DNA of 60,000 nt from Owenia fusiformis. Taxonomy: Eukaryota > Annelida > Polychaeta > Sabellida > Oweniidae. Numbering within the stretch: position 1 is the stretch's first letter; each line of letters begins with the position of its first letter. The notes under the pieces were generated by a model that did not search any database, had not been told where the DNA came from, and saw only the letters and a list, made by a program, of their open reading frames with translations. Shown piece after piece: positions 1 to 12,930 of the stretch. The DNA lies in the NCBI GenBank assembly GCA_903813345.2, contig CAIIXF020000010.1, forward strand, positions 31,058,828 through 31,118,827. Reading direction: 5' to 3'. A program made the translations under genes and the position numbers.

Positions 1-7
1 TTCTCTA

Positions 8-662
8 AGGTGTTTCATTTTTCAAGAATGTTCTCAGATCTCAACGACCCTTTAACATGGGGTTACAAATGGTGATAGTAGTTCACTGATTTTTTTTCAA
101 CAAAATCGGATAACGTTTAAACTGGTCCGTCGGCCATTCTTTCCGTCCCAATTGATTACATTGTGGGCGACTACGCCCACTTTTCAATGGAAAATAATAT
201 TTCGCATTTCTTTGAATTTGAGCATTTGAGAATACATCAAAATACTTTCAATTAATGCAAACTAGACTTTTCTAGCACTTTTCATCGCAAAGATATAGCA
301 GTGATTAATTTAATGACTATTTTTCAGTCAACAATTTGATTATTTTGGTAATGTTTATCATAAAATAACATTGCAAATCTAATAAAACATGTTTTAAAAA
401 TAAAGGTGGCTGAAATCAACAAAAAAAACATTTTACAACCATTCCCCGCAAATGATAAGCAAAGAATTGTGGAATAATGTTTTCTATTGAAAAGTGGGCG
501 TCGCCCAAACTGTAACCCAAGGGGACAGAAAGAATGGGAGACGGACCAGTTTAAACGTTATCTGATTTTGTTAAAAAAATCAGTGGACTACCAGCAACAT
601 TTGGAACTCCGTATTAAAGGCCTGTTGTGATCTTAGAACATTCTTGAAAAATTAAACACCCT
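8..662. mobile_element. MITE-like element with about 200-bp inverted repeats
   Basis: The first about 200 bases (A-G-G-T-G-T-T-T start, then TTTTTCAAGAATGTTCT) recur in reverse complement at about 462-662. The two arms share landmarks such as AACTGGTCCGTC and AAAGTGGGCG. Both ends abut a TA dinucleotide (6-7 and 663-664), as expected for a Tc1/mariner-type target. The 260-bp centre is AT-rich and non-coding. No transposase is visible, so this is a non-autonomous element. The exact ends are uncertain by a few bases because the left end lies almost at the window edge. Confidence 0.7.
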
Positions 663-672
663 AAGGTTCTCT

Positions 673-2200
673 CAATTAATGCAGTAAAGATGTCGCCAAA
701 CATATCAAATTAATATGATGTAATGATTTTCTTAAAAGCATTATTTTTCGTTGGCTATACTTATCTTTTGCAACATCACTCTTGTCCCCGATAAATACTG
801 GAATAATGTCGGAAATAATTACAAGAAGAGTATTATAAGTCACATCAAATTTATATCACTGTCCTCATAGCAACTGCTTAGACCTTTTAGCGCTTTAAGT
901 TTGATTAAAGTAGTCCCAAATGTCCTAAGATCAAGGAACCAATTTATTATTACAGGTTTAATTTCCTGTGAATGTTCATGACTTACTAAACCAATAGGTT
1001 ATATCTTAACGCTTTTTGGGCTTTAAGTTTACAATATTATAATATTTTATCGGTTATAGGTTTTATTGTTACAGTTTACATGAAATCGGCGAAAAAAGTT
1101 AGAAATTGATAAGTATTTTACGAACAGGTATTGCTATATATCCACAATCACTTATCTTGGGAAAAGATAAATGTCAGTTTTAATTTACGCTATTATTTAG
1201 ATCATTCACCAGAGATGGTATTGTAATTATAGAGTCTTTTAAAGGATACATACGATGATACATATCGTATAAGTGGTATCCAAGGTTATCGAGGACCAAT
1301 CATGATTGTGAGCGATATTACAGTAAAAAGGTCATGTACACTTGGGAAATATCAATGAGCTTGTTGCATGAGACTACAATAGCATGACTGGGCATGTCAA
1401 TGCCCTCACAAATATACATCTCTTTACAAATCAGAATGATGTGTTTGAGAATATCTGTGTGTATTATTTATTTATTTAGCCTCCAAAAATATGAATTTAT
1501 TCATTTATTTAGCATCCAAAAATATATGAATTTATTCTACACGTTCGTGTTTCTTAGCTACAGCTAGTCTTTAAGACTTGGATATATATATGAACCTGAA
1601 GGTTAAAACGCAATATTTGGCCAAGATTTTAAACTTAGCCTCTGATACTAAAAATATATGAATTATTTAATCTTTTATATATCTAATTTTAAAGTATTAG
1701 AAATACTTGGAATAAGGTTGAAAATTATATTGAATTATATATGTAATATCTAATTGATACTATAGTATATATTAATTCATGATAATAAGGTTATAGATAT
1801 CACTGTGAAAATACGTAATATGTAGTTTGTACTACAGCAAACTGTTTCTTTAAATATCCCCATATAGTTTTATTATCTACTAAAATATGGGCGAGAATAG
1901 GCTCTCCTAAATTCCGTAAAACGGAACACTTTTTTGTAGGGCTATTTGAAAGACAATGTATCCCAAAACGATCCTCAGGCAATTCCTGACCAAAAGAAGG
2001 TAATCACTGCTAAATGTAATGTCATAATAAGGGTTGAATGGGGTAAGGGAAATTGATAATTTTGCCATATGAATCGAGCTCTGCCTTTTGTTCAATTGCA
2101 GCCATTTGGAGCATGTTATGTAAATGATCACAGTTCCTGAGCCAGTTGACTAATTATGTTGAAACTTTCAGGAAAAATTTCCATAGAACTGTGGTGTGTG
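673..2200. other. AT-rich non-coding stretch
   Basis: No supportable gene was seen. It contains a short tandem duplication at about 1465-1537, in which an ATTTATTTAGC-CTCCAAAAATA unit of about 35 bp occurs twice. The rest is AT-rich sequence with stop codons in all frames. Confidence 0.4.
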
Positions 2201-2204
2201 CAAA

Positions 2205-2720
2205 AGAAGATGGAAAGTATCGACAAGATTTCGGACAGTCATATGTTGGATTTTAGCTATTTTCTGAGGATTTAAACAGGTGCATGTGTAAGGCTAATGC
2301 ATTACCTCATGGAAAAGCATGCCTAGAGATGATACAATAATTTTGACTTTGAGACGGGGAAGATGCAATCAACCCACCTATGTTTTTGAATGTTTTTTTC
2401 TGAAATGTTTTCTTGATTTTCAACCCAGCTAGTTTTGGTCACCCATGATGGATATCTTTCAAACTCCCGAGGGAATCGATCCCTTATTCATTTAAAGGGG
2501 TGTACTGTGTCTCAAAATATTAACATATTAATGCAACAAATATAGAAAAAATCAGAAAAAACATGTGAGTGGGTTGTTTGCATCTTCCCTGTCTCAAAGT
2601 CGAAATTATTTGATCATCTCTATAAGTGTTTTTCCTGGAGGTGATAGAGAGATTTCGCACCTAGTGAAAGTACAACTTATAACGTATACTTATACTTATA
2701 GGTAAACGTACACGATGTTT
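2205..2720 (+). repeat. Dispersed repeat, copy 1, split by a MITE
   Basis: The outer parts (about 2205-2304 and 2645-2720) match, in reverse complement, one continuous segment at about 4263-4425. Shared landmarks are GACAGTCATATGTTGGATTT, GGATTTAAACAGGTGCAT, AGAGAGATTTCGCAC and AAGTACAACTTAT. This copy is interrupted by the MITE at 2305-2644; the other copy is not. The pair therefore gives a filled and an empty insertion site. Confidence 0.75.
2305..2644. mobile_element. 340-bp palindromic MITE at a TA target
   Basis: The two ends are reverse complements over about 70 bp, with shared blocks AGAGATGAT, GACTTTGAGAC and GGGAAGATGCAA at 2321-2370 and 2570-2625. TA flanks both sides (2303-2304 and 2645-2646). 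The uninterrupted relative near 4320 has a single TA at the matching place, which supports insertion at TA. There is no coding sequence. The left end could sit up to 3 bp further out. Confidence 0.8.
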
Positions 2721-4262
2721 CATAATGTGGGCTTTTCGTCAGGAAAGATCTTCTCGGACTGTAATAAATACAGGTCAAAGGGATGCCATTTATACTTTCT
2801 TGAATTGTAGCATGTTTAGTTGATCCAAATGTCTTTGTCTAGAATAAAATTAGTTCAACGTCGTTAAACTCAATAATGGCGTTATTTATTTTTAAGAATT
2901 TTCTTGGGGCCGTTATTGACTTTAACCTCTCTACTATTCTTTCCATTGATGCAAGTTTTGGATCCACCGAAACCATTTTTCCGCGATAACATGCAACTGA
3001 TACTTGACAACGATATAAAAACACATAACATCAAGCGATTCAACACAATATTATTGTATTAAATGGTCATTTATACGAGTAAAATGAGGTTTAACTTACC
3101 AATCTCTAAAATGACATTTCCGCATGTCCGTTTTTGTGTCTGTTCGTCCCGGGTTAAAATCTAAACTATTGAAACGAAATTGTTGTCAAATAGATTGATA
3201 ATTATCACGCGATTACTCGGGATAAAATAACCATTTTTGAGGATAGCAGGTATCTTTGATTGATTTATATTGCGCTCGTATACACATAAAATAGTTATTA
3301 ATTGCAAACCTACTGTTCGTTGATGCAGTGTCGCAATGACGGTTAATTCCTGATACGATTTGCAATTTCGATGTTACCGGAGCTGACCGATATTTTCGTA
3401 ATTATGCATCAATATGGTCTTAAGGGGAAACGAGATGGTGTGTATGTATTTATAAGGTATGTATGCAAGCTTGAATCACATTCTTTATGTAATATTACCA
3501 TGTTTTCGGAGTTTAATTAGTTCCGCTTGTCGGAACCTGCGGAACGATTAAATTAACGCATCAAGGGCAAAATGATCATGGAGGTTAGACCTAGCCGGGG
3601 CCATAAGACATGTCAGATAAGAAACGAGACCCAGGCTAGGTCTAATGTTGTTGGACTAGAATAAAATAGGCTCATATATAGTACATATGTTATAGACCCA
3701 TCTCTTCTCAAATTGACTTTTTGGAGATGCTCGTTATGAAACACCCTGTATGTCATATGTTGAGGTACTGAATTTATTGTTTTCGGGAATTGCTAGAACC
3801 TACTGGTTTGATTGGTGTTTCAAATTGATGGTTAAAGTATTTGATTGGATACTGTTCCCACTCAGCCAATTAATTTCCAAAAATGCTTGCGGTCAATTGT
3901 TCCACACACATGTAGGCAAATCTTTATACGGAGATCCAACTGTATACGTTATCATCTACGTAAATATACCGTTTTGTAAGTTCATTGAACTTATACTGAT
4001 CATGAAAACATTGAAATAATCAACTTGTTTATGTAATGACTCACTTTAAAGAATCATGACTCACTTTAAAGGATCGTGTTTATAATACACTACAACTACA
4101 AGGACACGGAAGCAAGCATTTAATTATAATGTGCATAATCTACACGTGCAGATGACAGTGCATTCACAGTCTCTAGTTGATGGAGCTTTTCTATAACGGG
4201 AATAGTTATGTTCCATTAAGTACAATTTAAAATTGATTTTAGTAAATATAATAGTTCGACAT
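2721..4262. other. Non-coding stretch between the two repeat copies
   Basis: No gene is supported. A small inverted pair, TTAGACCTAGCC and GGCTAGGTCTAA, lies at about 3582-3645 and could form a hairpin. An 89-codon open frame at 3750-4019 has no recognisable motif and no splice context, so it is not called a gene. Confidence 0.4.
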
Positions 4263-4425
4263 GACCCTTTAAACTATACGTATACGTATAAGTTGTACTT
4301 TCACTTATGTGCGAAATCTCTCTAATGCATTGATCTAACATATGCACCTGTTTAAATCCTCAGGAAATAGCCAAAATCCAACATATGACTGTCTGAAATG
4401 TGTTGCGATACTTTCCCTCCTCCTT
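4263..4425 (-). repeat. Dispersed repeat, copy 2, unoccupied
   Basis: This is the reverse complement of the outer parts of the repeat at 2205-2720, without the 340-bp insertion. It is the empty-site reference for the MITE at 2305-2644. Confidence 0.75.
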
Positions 4426-4502
4426 TGATATCACTTGTCTAGTTTAGGAGATATTGCCTACATGTACTTCAATGGTCTGCTTTTTTCCGGTCACCCTGCA
4501 CA

Positions 4503-4562
4503 ATGCAATAGAATGCAATGCAATACAATATACAATACAATACAATACAATAAAATACAATA
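4503..4562. repeat. ATACA/ATGCA pentanucleotide microsatellite
   Basis: An imperfect tandem array of AATGC and then AATAC pentamers, visible by eye. Confidence 0.85.
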
Positions 4563-4702
4563 GATGTTGAATGATAGGATTGACTGTGTCGACAACAAAG
4601 AATTATGTAGTCAACCATATATAGTGGCATTTTGGACAGTTCATTCAAGACATGGGACGGACTGCCGTTTTAATTCTGCTTTTTAAGGTTAAAGTTGTTT
4701 TT

Positions 4703-4783
4703 GGCTCACCCAGTGAGCCTATGGGATCGACCAGGCGTCCGTCCGTCCGTCCGTCCGTCGGTCCGTCGGTCCGTCCGTCCGTC
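4703..4783. repeat. GGCTCACC head with (CGTC)n microsatellite
   Basis: A GGCTCACCCAGTGAGCC palindromic head is followed at 4735-4783 by about twelve CGTC/CGGTC units. This arrangement is a familiar dispersed-repeat start in molluscan genomes, although the family name cannot be fixed from sequence alone. The tandem units of the next entry follow directly. Confidence 0.75.
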
Positions 4784-4794
4784 AACATTGGCCG

Positions 4795-5275
4795 CATAAA
4801 TTAAAACTGCTACTCGGATTGAGTCATATCCACATTCATTTTATGCATATCCATAATACCTATTTGACCTATCACCGCCAATTCCCAAGTTTGCCCGGTT
4901 TCCGAGAAATTGCTGATTTTGACGTCAAAAAGTCAAATTTTCTGTAAATACTAGACATTTTGTTGAAGTAGAACTTTCAAATAACTTGTAGTAGTTGCTG
5001 TATATGCAACTTATGTTCTCTGAAGATTTCAAAGCTCTTGAAATTACAGTTTTTGGTGTTTACTCTATAAAATTTGACAAAAAGTAGGACTTGATATTTT
5101 CAGGGAACTTTCTGATGTATAAAGTCAATCATCATTGGTTGCACAAATTAAAACTGCTATTCCCATTGAGTTATATTCACATTCATTTTATGCATTTCCA
5201 TAATGCCTGTTTGACCTATCATCGCCATTTCTCAAGTTTTCAAGAAATTGCCGATTTTGACGTCAAAAAGTCAAC
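4795..5275. repeat. Direct repeat of about 140 bp, two copies
   Basis: Copy A (4795-4938) and copy B (5143-5274) share AAATTAAAACTGCTA, CACATTCATTTTATGCAT, TTTGACCTATCA and GACGTCAAAAAGTCAA in the same order and orientation. They are separated by about 200 bp. They belong to the same CGTC-headed repeat family. Confidence 0.8.
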
Positions 5276-5289
5276 TTAATTGACTAACT

Positions 5290-6250
5290 GAACAATTAAC
5301 TAACTGAAACTGATAGGCAAATCTGACTTGAGAAACTGAGTACTGAGTAACTAAATAATCAATTTGAAAAATCAACTTTTTTTGGATGTAAATTTTGGTC
5401 ACCTTAATCACAAAAAACCTTCTGAGCTCTGAATAAGTAAAATGTCCTCAAACTAGGTCACAAACTGTGCTATCTAAGTTTCTCAAAGTTCGAAACTACA
5501 CATCAAAATCAATAATTCTACACTGTGTGAGCACAGGACCGTGGACCCTTTATTATAAATTGCCAATACAACAAAGGGCTTAAGTAGAAATTACATCATT
5601 AACCTCGAATTTGATGTAATCTCATGAGACGTTTTTCTCCTTAACACGCCGTATCGCTATTAATACCTTTGTTGCCCCCATTTAGTATCGGGATATTGTC
5701 GGATAGAATTACAATAATGAGCGTATTATTAATCATAAAGGTACTTTATCATCGCCTAAAGACTTGTAAACATTTTTAACCTTGATTTAATAGTGGTTTA
5801 ACAATTTTGTCCACTCTCATAACCAAAAGTTTGGTAACAAATATGTGTACTTCCCCAAAGGACCGCGCGTTTTTTGAGGGAAATATTTAGATTTAGATTT
5901 TTAGGTACACTGATTTTCCAAGTGATGAACCGTTGATCCAAATCAGACCATACATAACACACCTGTCTACCATACCTACTGAGTTTCTTGGTATATTCTT
6001 CTCAGATTATAAAATTTTCAAAATGGATTTTTTAACATCAATTTCAACAACATTTTTCAAATGTAAAAAACTCATGTTTAGATTCAAAAATGTAAAGGAG
6101 TGGTATCGATATGGAGAACTTTTTGAACACACGTTTCTCTTAAACCAGTCATGAAAAAAAATCTAAAAATTAACACATCGTCAATTAAATGGTCATCTTT
6201 TGAATGGTAACAATATAATTTTAAAAATATATATGTATACTTTCATCTAT
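5290..6250. other. Non-coding stretch
   Basis: No gene is supported. Bases 6083-6125 (landmark GGAGTGGTATCGATATGGAG) recur inverted at about 7378-7425, and a related stretch is at about 55549-55610. These mark a scattered, undefined repeat family. Confidence 0.4.
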
Positions 6251-6257
6251 ATTGTTT

Positions 6258-6501
6258 TAGAAAACACATCTTTCCGAACCTCATTGGAACAAAACGACAT
6301 AAACACAACATGTTTAGGTCTCTCAATATTGTGATTGTACAAAGGAAATTTTGGTTGATTTTAAAAAAGTATCTTGTTAATGAAATAAAAGGTTAAAATT
6401 AACCAAAAATTACTTTGTATAACTATAATATTGAGAGGTCTTAAAACATGTTGTATATGCTATTTTGTTCCAACAAGGTTGGGAAAGACATTTTATTTCA
6501 T
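6258..6501. mobile_element. Hairpin MITE of about 245 bp
   Basis: The left half (6258-6350) and right half (about 6405-6501) are imperfect reverse complements. Both contain CTCAATATT next to an AACATGTT block and a TTGGAACAAAA block. The centre is near 6380. It is AT-rich and non-coding. Target duplications could not be defined. Confidence 0.65.
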
Positions 6502-9220
6502 TCTCAAGAATTGGTAGAAAGGAGCAAAAACAATTTCACTAAAAAAACAAAAAATGTTAACAAAAACAGTTATATAAAATATTTCTAAATAAGTAATGTC
6601 AACATAAAAACTGTGTTTTTACAGAATGTTTTCAATGATTGGTTTAAAGTGTCTCACATATTCGATCAAAACTTGCCATGCAAACATGTTAGTCTACTTT
6701 ACTGGCCCCCTTGCTGTTACAAGGAACCCAAAACACATTAAAACGTAAACATAAACCAATTAGTCACTTCACTATGAAAGTGAGGGGTGTGTGTGTATTA
6801 GCAGAATACGCTGTGTGCATGGACTAACACAATATCAGTGGTCATTTACTGTGTCAACTTAGTAACCCTTGCATATCGTGCTCATTCAAGTTTTGAATAA
6901 TTTTTTTATGATCTAAAAAAATGTGATATATTTTAGTTGGAAATACATTAATTAATATATTCATTCAAACAGCACTAGGATGCGGGAAGAAAGAGCAATG
7001 GTGACAAAATGCAGACAGAATTTTCCGTAAGGGTTTCAAACATTTCTGAACACAATCATACATGTACTTCGTGTGTACTGTTATTTTTAGTGCTGTATTT
7101 ATAGATATAATTTCACGTATTAAAATCATATTTTCCAGCAATGACTTCAAATTCGGAACCACACCCATATCACATTTTCTTCAATAACTCCAAACATGTG
7201 TAAACATTGACCATGTGCATATAAATTCAGATTTCACGAGCTCTTTCCTATTCGAGTACCTCATACACCCCTGCATGGATTTGAGTTGGATTCGCCTTTT
7301 ATACGTGAGCCGACACACTCGCAAACGCTGATTGGATAAAGATTGCGAGAATCTTTAAGAGAAAAACATTGTTGGATTCAGTTCTCCATATCGATACCAC
7401 TCCTTTCTAGAAAAATTCATTAAACATTTTGAATATCAATACTAAAAATCATTTTAAATTGCTGGGCGGGAACGGGGAATACATGCTGTATTTTGCGAAT
7501 CTTGGAGATTTTTCATGAATATTCTTCTTATTTTCCGTTACTTCTGACCAAATATAATTGATCAAAAATCAAACATGAACTGGCCAAAAATACTCGCTCG
7601 TGAAAAATTGGAGTTTCCAAACTTCTGGAAGGAAGAGTAAGTCAAATTTAGTGTCTTGTAGTTATTTTCCGAAAATTTCGAGATTGCAATCTGGTAAACA
7701 GAGTATTTTACAAGGTCATGTAACTTTTGACTAGAGATCCAGACAATATAAATAACCTAGGATCGATATTGAAATATGCAGACTTCGATTTTTTTAATAC
7801 CATTATATTAATGAATCTTGATTCTGCTGCTTGGACGTACAACGTTTAATTTTGCTTATTTGTGTCTTTTTAAATCGAAAGATGGATGGATGAGATGGAT
7901 GGATTGACGTAAAGTAAACAGTCAAACAAAGACAAAAACACTATCAAATCAAAATATAGTTTATACAATAACGACAATGTTCGACTTTGAAATGATACAG
8001 TTCGTGTTGGTTTATAAAACATTTTCATTTGTATGTGGTTTGCGTACATTCAACTTTGTCACTAATGTCGGCTTTTAGCTAAATTACAGTATCTGTCTCT
8101 AATGGCGCAAGAATCAAAGGTTTGATTCAGTTTTATCATATCAGACGTTTTCTGTTAGACGTGTCGCTATTAACAATATTTATGAAGCTGAAGTGTTCTG
8201 GGTACATGCGCTCTTTGATAGGCAAAAGTAAAAGGAACAAAACTAAATAGGTTTGTTGTTGGCTTTATAATGACGTAATTGTATTATAAATTAGATAATG
8301 TTATGGAACAATACATTTCGCTATTAACACATTGTTGGGAAAATTAGATTGAGTATGATCTACCCTATTAGTAATTCACCAACGATCGATGACTTGTAAA
8401 CATTATAACCTACACTCGTCTTTAAATGTTTAGAAACCTTGCCTCCCATAGAATAGCCTATTAAGCATGTTAATATTAAATAAGTTTTCCTTCATTAGAT
8501 TGTGTCGAAACTCTGGGATTTATTTGATGATTTTTAAATCGCCATGGACATCACTGGTTAGTATCAAGTGAAGGTTACGATCGTCACATTGGCATTTAAG
8601 ATGGCGGACGAGAAGTGTCGATTTAGATATTTTTAGTTTTCATTGAATGTAACCATTTAAAGTGACATTACAACTATGATAAATTTTTCATATATCGTGA
8701 GTAAACGCCAAACGTCAACACTATCTTCCACTGCTTAGGGAAGGCTACTAGTATTTTGGTTTCATGACGGTTACAATATCGATTACCAATTATCTTTGCC
8801 ATCTTGAATGCAATGATGACGGCCGTTACCCCCGCTTGATATTGACCAACGAATATAAACAGGCTTCAACGCAAGGACCTATGTTCGGAATCCCAAACTT
8901 CTCAAAGGGAGTGTAAATTAATTGAAACATGTTTCAAACGAAATGAGAAGAACGAGACAGTTGTTCAATATCCATCAATCAAATGGATGTGACTTTTGTC
9001 ACTAAAATGTATGTAGTTAGATGACAACAATGATTTATACTCGGAGGAAGTGTAAGTTGTCACACGTTATTTTTGTGACTGAAATTCCCTACAAAAGGAC
9101 GAGTGTCTTTAAGACCCTATATTAGCCCCCAAGATATTTAGAAGAAAATGTACAGGATATCAAAGAAAAGACTTGGTTTGATAACCAGATCCAAAAATTA
9201 GGTCATTTTGTCCTTTATAT
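6502..9220. other. Long non-coding stretch
   Basis: No splice-supported exon, RNA gene or clear transposon was found. Open frames here are short and lack motifs. Bases 7350-7425 carry the inverted partner of the 6083-6125 repeat. Confidence 0.35.
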
Positions 9221-9224
9221 TTCA

Positions 9225-9565
9225 AAATACTAAAGTATCGCCCAATTTGAATTATACGAAGATAACCAAATATATACCTTGGAACACGCACTATACAGAT
9301 GCAATAAAGTAAAAGCACTAATTGATCTGGTGACACAAAGAGGGGAAATAGAAGAACTAACTGAAACCATGTACTTCATCGGAGATACAAACAATATAAA
9401 TGTAAAAATATTACTCACTCTATTAAAACATTATATCCACATCAACAAAAAATGCAACAAAAATCCCAATATACGGATTTAAAAACTATATAAGGATACA
9501 GGAAGAAATTAATAAGCATATTGCAGAAAATTACAACAAAATAGAGCTACACATCACTAGATGAG
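9225..9565 (+). pseudogene. Decayed C-terminal tail of a non-LTR retrotransposon protein
   Basis: The frame starting near 9225 reads through an LEHALYRCNKVKALI segment. An H-x4-C arrangement of this kind is typical of the region after the reverse transcriptase of LINE ORF2 proteins. The frame stops at 9480. A neighbouring frame then continues without a break (FKNYIRIQEEINKHIAENYN) to a stop at about 9563, which indicates a single frameshift in an older continuous frame. The polymerase domain is missing, so this is a heavily 5'-truncated fragment. Clade not assignable by eye. Confidence 0.55.
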
Positions 9566-11220
9566 ACAAAACAAGACGTCTATGCCAAGAGTAACCTCCT
9601 GACAAACTCCACTAAAACAAGAGAACCAAACAGAATCATACTATACTTTGCATTAAACCAAACTGAAGTTTTACTCAGAATATCATGTTAACCTTTTTAC
9701 CCTATGGGCTATGACAGTAGGACAACACAACAAACATTTATTTATCATATCTTCCTTTTGTAAATGTAATGTTAATTAAAGTAATTTGGAACGGATGAAA
9801 TGTTAGTTCAACCTACATATGAATAAGACAAACTGAATCCCAAAGCACACTGGTACATATAAACATCGTTTTTACTGACCTTGGTTGTTTTTTGACTTCA
9901 CAATTCAGCGTTATCAACAGAAATAAATTTACTCACACTTGCACATTGGATATAGTCCTGAGTAAGGACATTAGCGGTTACCGTTAGTGATTTGGTTTTC
10001 TGAATAAAAAGTCATTTTCTCCTTCCCTACCCCATTGGAGCGCCATCTAGCGTTTGGGAAGTGAATCGGGACTAAATATTTATAGGGTAGGTCCTAATTT
10101 ATCTGAAAACATGTCAGAGTTCAGTGGGAAATCTCATTTTAAGCTGGCGGCGGAGTGATTTTGACCTTGGTGATTTTACCAGAATTCTCTGAGAAATCTG
10201 ACGATAGAGGGGGTTAGTGTCTTGGAGTTTATTTATTTCAAAAATTCGGTGGACAACCCATGGTAAGATTGTTATAGCAGGCTAGGCGAGTCTCTCCCGA
10301 ACACTGTGGTATGCTGCACTAGGCTTGGATACTAATCGTTAATAAGATACAGGGTAAAATGTTATAATGGCCACCTATGGGAAACTCTACTGTGATCTTC
10401 AACCATTGTTGGGGATTCCCTAGTCAAAGGTCATGTGACTAATAATCAGAACGAGGCTATGACCTGTGAGCTATTCCAATTGAGAGGTTAGGAGAATTTT
10501 TTTCATATTCTAGGTTCCTCTTATTTCTGACGGTTTTCTAAACAATCACTGAATCTCTTTCTTGCAAAATAATAACTATTATATCAGGAACACATAATTA
10601 ATAAAACATTATGTAATCACTATGTACAGAACACGAAAATTACTCTTTTCAAAAGTAGGTCACATTTTCTCCTATGTTTTATATGCAATATTGCTCTGAA
10701 CGAAATGCAAGAAAATATGTAAACAAACATACTTTGGTGACGTCATCAACTTGAGTGCAAAATTCGAAGTGGACGATGTGAAATCAAATTAAATGTACCC
10801 ACTTCAATATGAGAAATCTCCGATATCCTTCAGTTTCAAGTTATGGGTTGAATATATCCTAGTATCAAGGTAAGACAGTGTTCTTCAGATGATATTAAAT
10901 ATTTTTTGCTAAAATTGGCTTAAACTCGGACTGTATTACTTTAATTGTTACACTGAAGGAAATAAAGTAATATGAAAAAATTAGGCCATAAGTTTCTTTT
11001 TAACAGTGATGGTATGTTTCACATCTTCTTGAAGATGGTCGTCTGTGTATTGTTTAGATTGGTTGGCCTGATCTCAATATGGTCCACTACGATTTAGATA
11101 CTCTCTGTCTCCATACAGGGGGTACTGTGAGATTGCATTTCACTCATACATTTCACTTTGCTTTTGGGCATTTTATTAACAAATGTCGTCATATAACATA
11201 TCAAGGATAATAACGACATT
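9566..11220. other. Non-coding stretch
   Basis: Nothing recognisable. No tRNA-like boxes, inverted repeats longer than 25 bp, or motif-bearing frames were noticed. Confidence 0.35.
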
Positions 11221-11225
11221 GCATT

Positions 11226-11735
11226 TTTCAAAAAATAGATTTGCAAAGGATGATGAAAGATAAGACAAAATTCCACATAGCTAAACTTTTTAATAAAACA
11301 GATAGGTATATAGATGACTTGTTGAGTTTGGACAACCCTGGATTTGAAAATTTTGTAAATGAGATATACCCTTCGGAGTTAGAGTTAAAAAAGACCAATG
11401 AATCGAACATGAATGAACCTTCTCGTTAACATTGAACAAGACAATAGTATATATTGTAAGTTGTATGATAAACGAGATGATTTTAACTTTGATATTGTGA
11501 ATTTTCCCCATTTAGACAGTAACATTCCATTAAATCCAGCATATGGGGTCTATGTATCCCAGCTTATTAGATATGGCAGGGCATGCTCTAAATATTAAGA
11601 TTTTAAGTCAAGACACAATACTTAAGTGATCAAACTGTTAGGTCAAGGTTATAATTCTATAAAGCTTAAGAAATTCTTTCTTGGCTTTGCTGAAAAATAC
11701 AAATCATTAATTTCAAAGTTTCAAGTTTTACCACT
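11226..11735 (+). pseudogene. Reverse transcriptase fragment (YIDD type), decayed
   Basis: The frame at 11241-11427 contains RYIDDLLSLDNPGFENFV, which carries the palm-domain YIDD catalytic box (residues about 18-21 of the visible frame), followed by an ELELKKTNES block. A second frame (11413-11595) continues with DKRDDFNFDIVNFPHLDSN and SQLIRYGRACSKY. After a stop, the same frame carries DFKSRHNT and a KLKKFFLGFAEKY stretch up to about 11730. This order of motifs is known from abundant invertebrate retroelement proteins. One frameshift and at least two in-frame stops show decay. The fingers and most of the palm upstream are missing. The element's 3' region follows at 11782-12325. Penelope-like affiliation is possible but not shown. 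Confidence 0.65.
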
Positions 11736-11781
11736 TGACATGCTGAAGGATGTGGGAATTGTTTAAGACATTGGCAATGAA

Positions 11782-12325
11782 CTCACAATATTTTCACTTG
11801 GTACCTTTCATGCCTTTTGAGGTGGATCCCGGCTATGGCATTAATGATTGAGAAATAGGGATCGAAACCAGCCATAGTTTTCTCCTGATGACCATTGTGA
11901 ATTATTGTGTTTTATGGATTATGGCGACGGCTTTCGTGAATGGTGTTGACCCTTTGAAACGCCTATGGACTTGGAGACTAGATTTTATCTATCCCACATC
12001 ATTTGAGACTGAATGCTCTATCTTGTATGAGTACTTGTATCTACAACAATTTTTGAGGTTATGAGTATTGGTTATCAATTGGCTATCAATTTCTAATTTT
12101 TTCTTCAACATGTATTGTAATGACTTCAGTATGAATGAAATGTCCCTTGGTCTTCTGGTCTTGGATTGTGATATTGATTCTTGAATGGTGGGGGAAAGGG
12201 GGTATTAGACATTGTTTCTTTTCATGTTAGATCATGGTTTTGGGCAATATGGGGTTTGTTTTTCTTGACTGGTATGCACTTAGAGTTTGCCTTTTCCTTG
12301 CTAAGTTCCATTACAACTTTTGGTC
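11782..12325 (+). repeat. 3' region of the reverse-transcriptase element, copy 1
   Basis: This non-coding segment directly follows the reverse transcriptase fragment. It is nearly identical to 16092-16617 in the same orientation (shared GAGGTGGATCCCGGCTATGG and GGATTATGGCGACGGCTTT), and a weaker third copy lies at about 17515-17705. Its position after an RT fragment and its dispersal suggest an untranslated 3' tail of the retroelement. Confidence 0.7.
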
Positions 12326-12930
12326 CTTTCCCTTTGGCACTCGTGCTTATATATTTAAGTGACCGTTAATGTTAAGTTCTTTCCACTGCTCACCACCCTA
12401 CTTTCGTGATCTGAGAGCCTGTTCTGAGAAACAATTAAATGTCATTGAGGTAAATTAAAAGGTGGTTTCAAATTACTTCAGAAGTTGATTCTGAACTGTG
12501 AAGTGACGATGTGACTTCAAAATTACCAAAAAGTTGAGCGACATTTTACTATTCACGCAAACATAGTATATTTGATTAATTATATTATATATATACAATT
12601 ATTATTTTCGATCAGGAAGTATATTCATATCATTAAGTTCAACTTTGTAAACAGCTTGGCTCTGTAGCTTCAATGTTGTAAAACATAAAAGTCTCTGCCC
12701 TTTCAAAAAGGGCAGAGATTGATTTTGATTTGTTGAAATATAGTGTCATCTTCATTATTGTGTTCGAGATAATCCTTTATTATATAAAGCCTCAATTATT
12801 CAGAACACTTTAGAAAAATACATCTAACGAATAATTTGAATGCATTCTATAATACAATAAATTTAAAAAAAAATCTCAAACTGTTTGTTTGAATAATTTA
12901 AAGTCATCGAGAATTAACCTCCCTAATGTG
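12326..12930. other. Non-coding stretch
   Basis: Nothing supportable apart from a short hairpin at about 12690-12720 (TCTCTGCCCTTT and AAAGGGCAGAGA). Confidence 0.4.

Noticed and set aside
3750-4019. 89-codon open frame
   Set aside because: No recognisable domain, signal or splice support.
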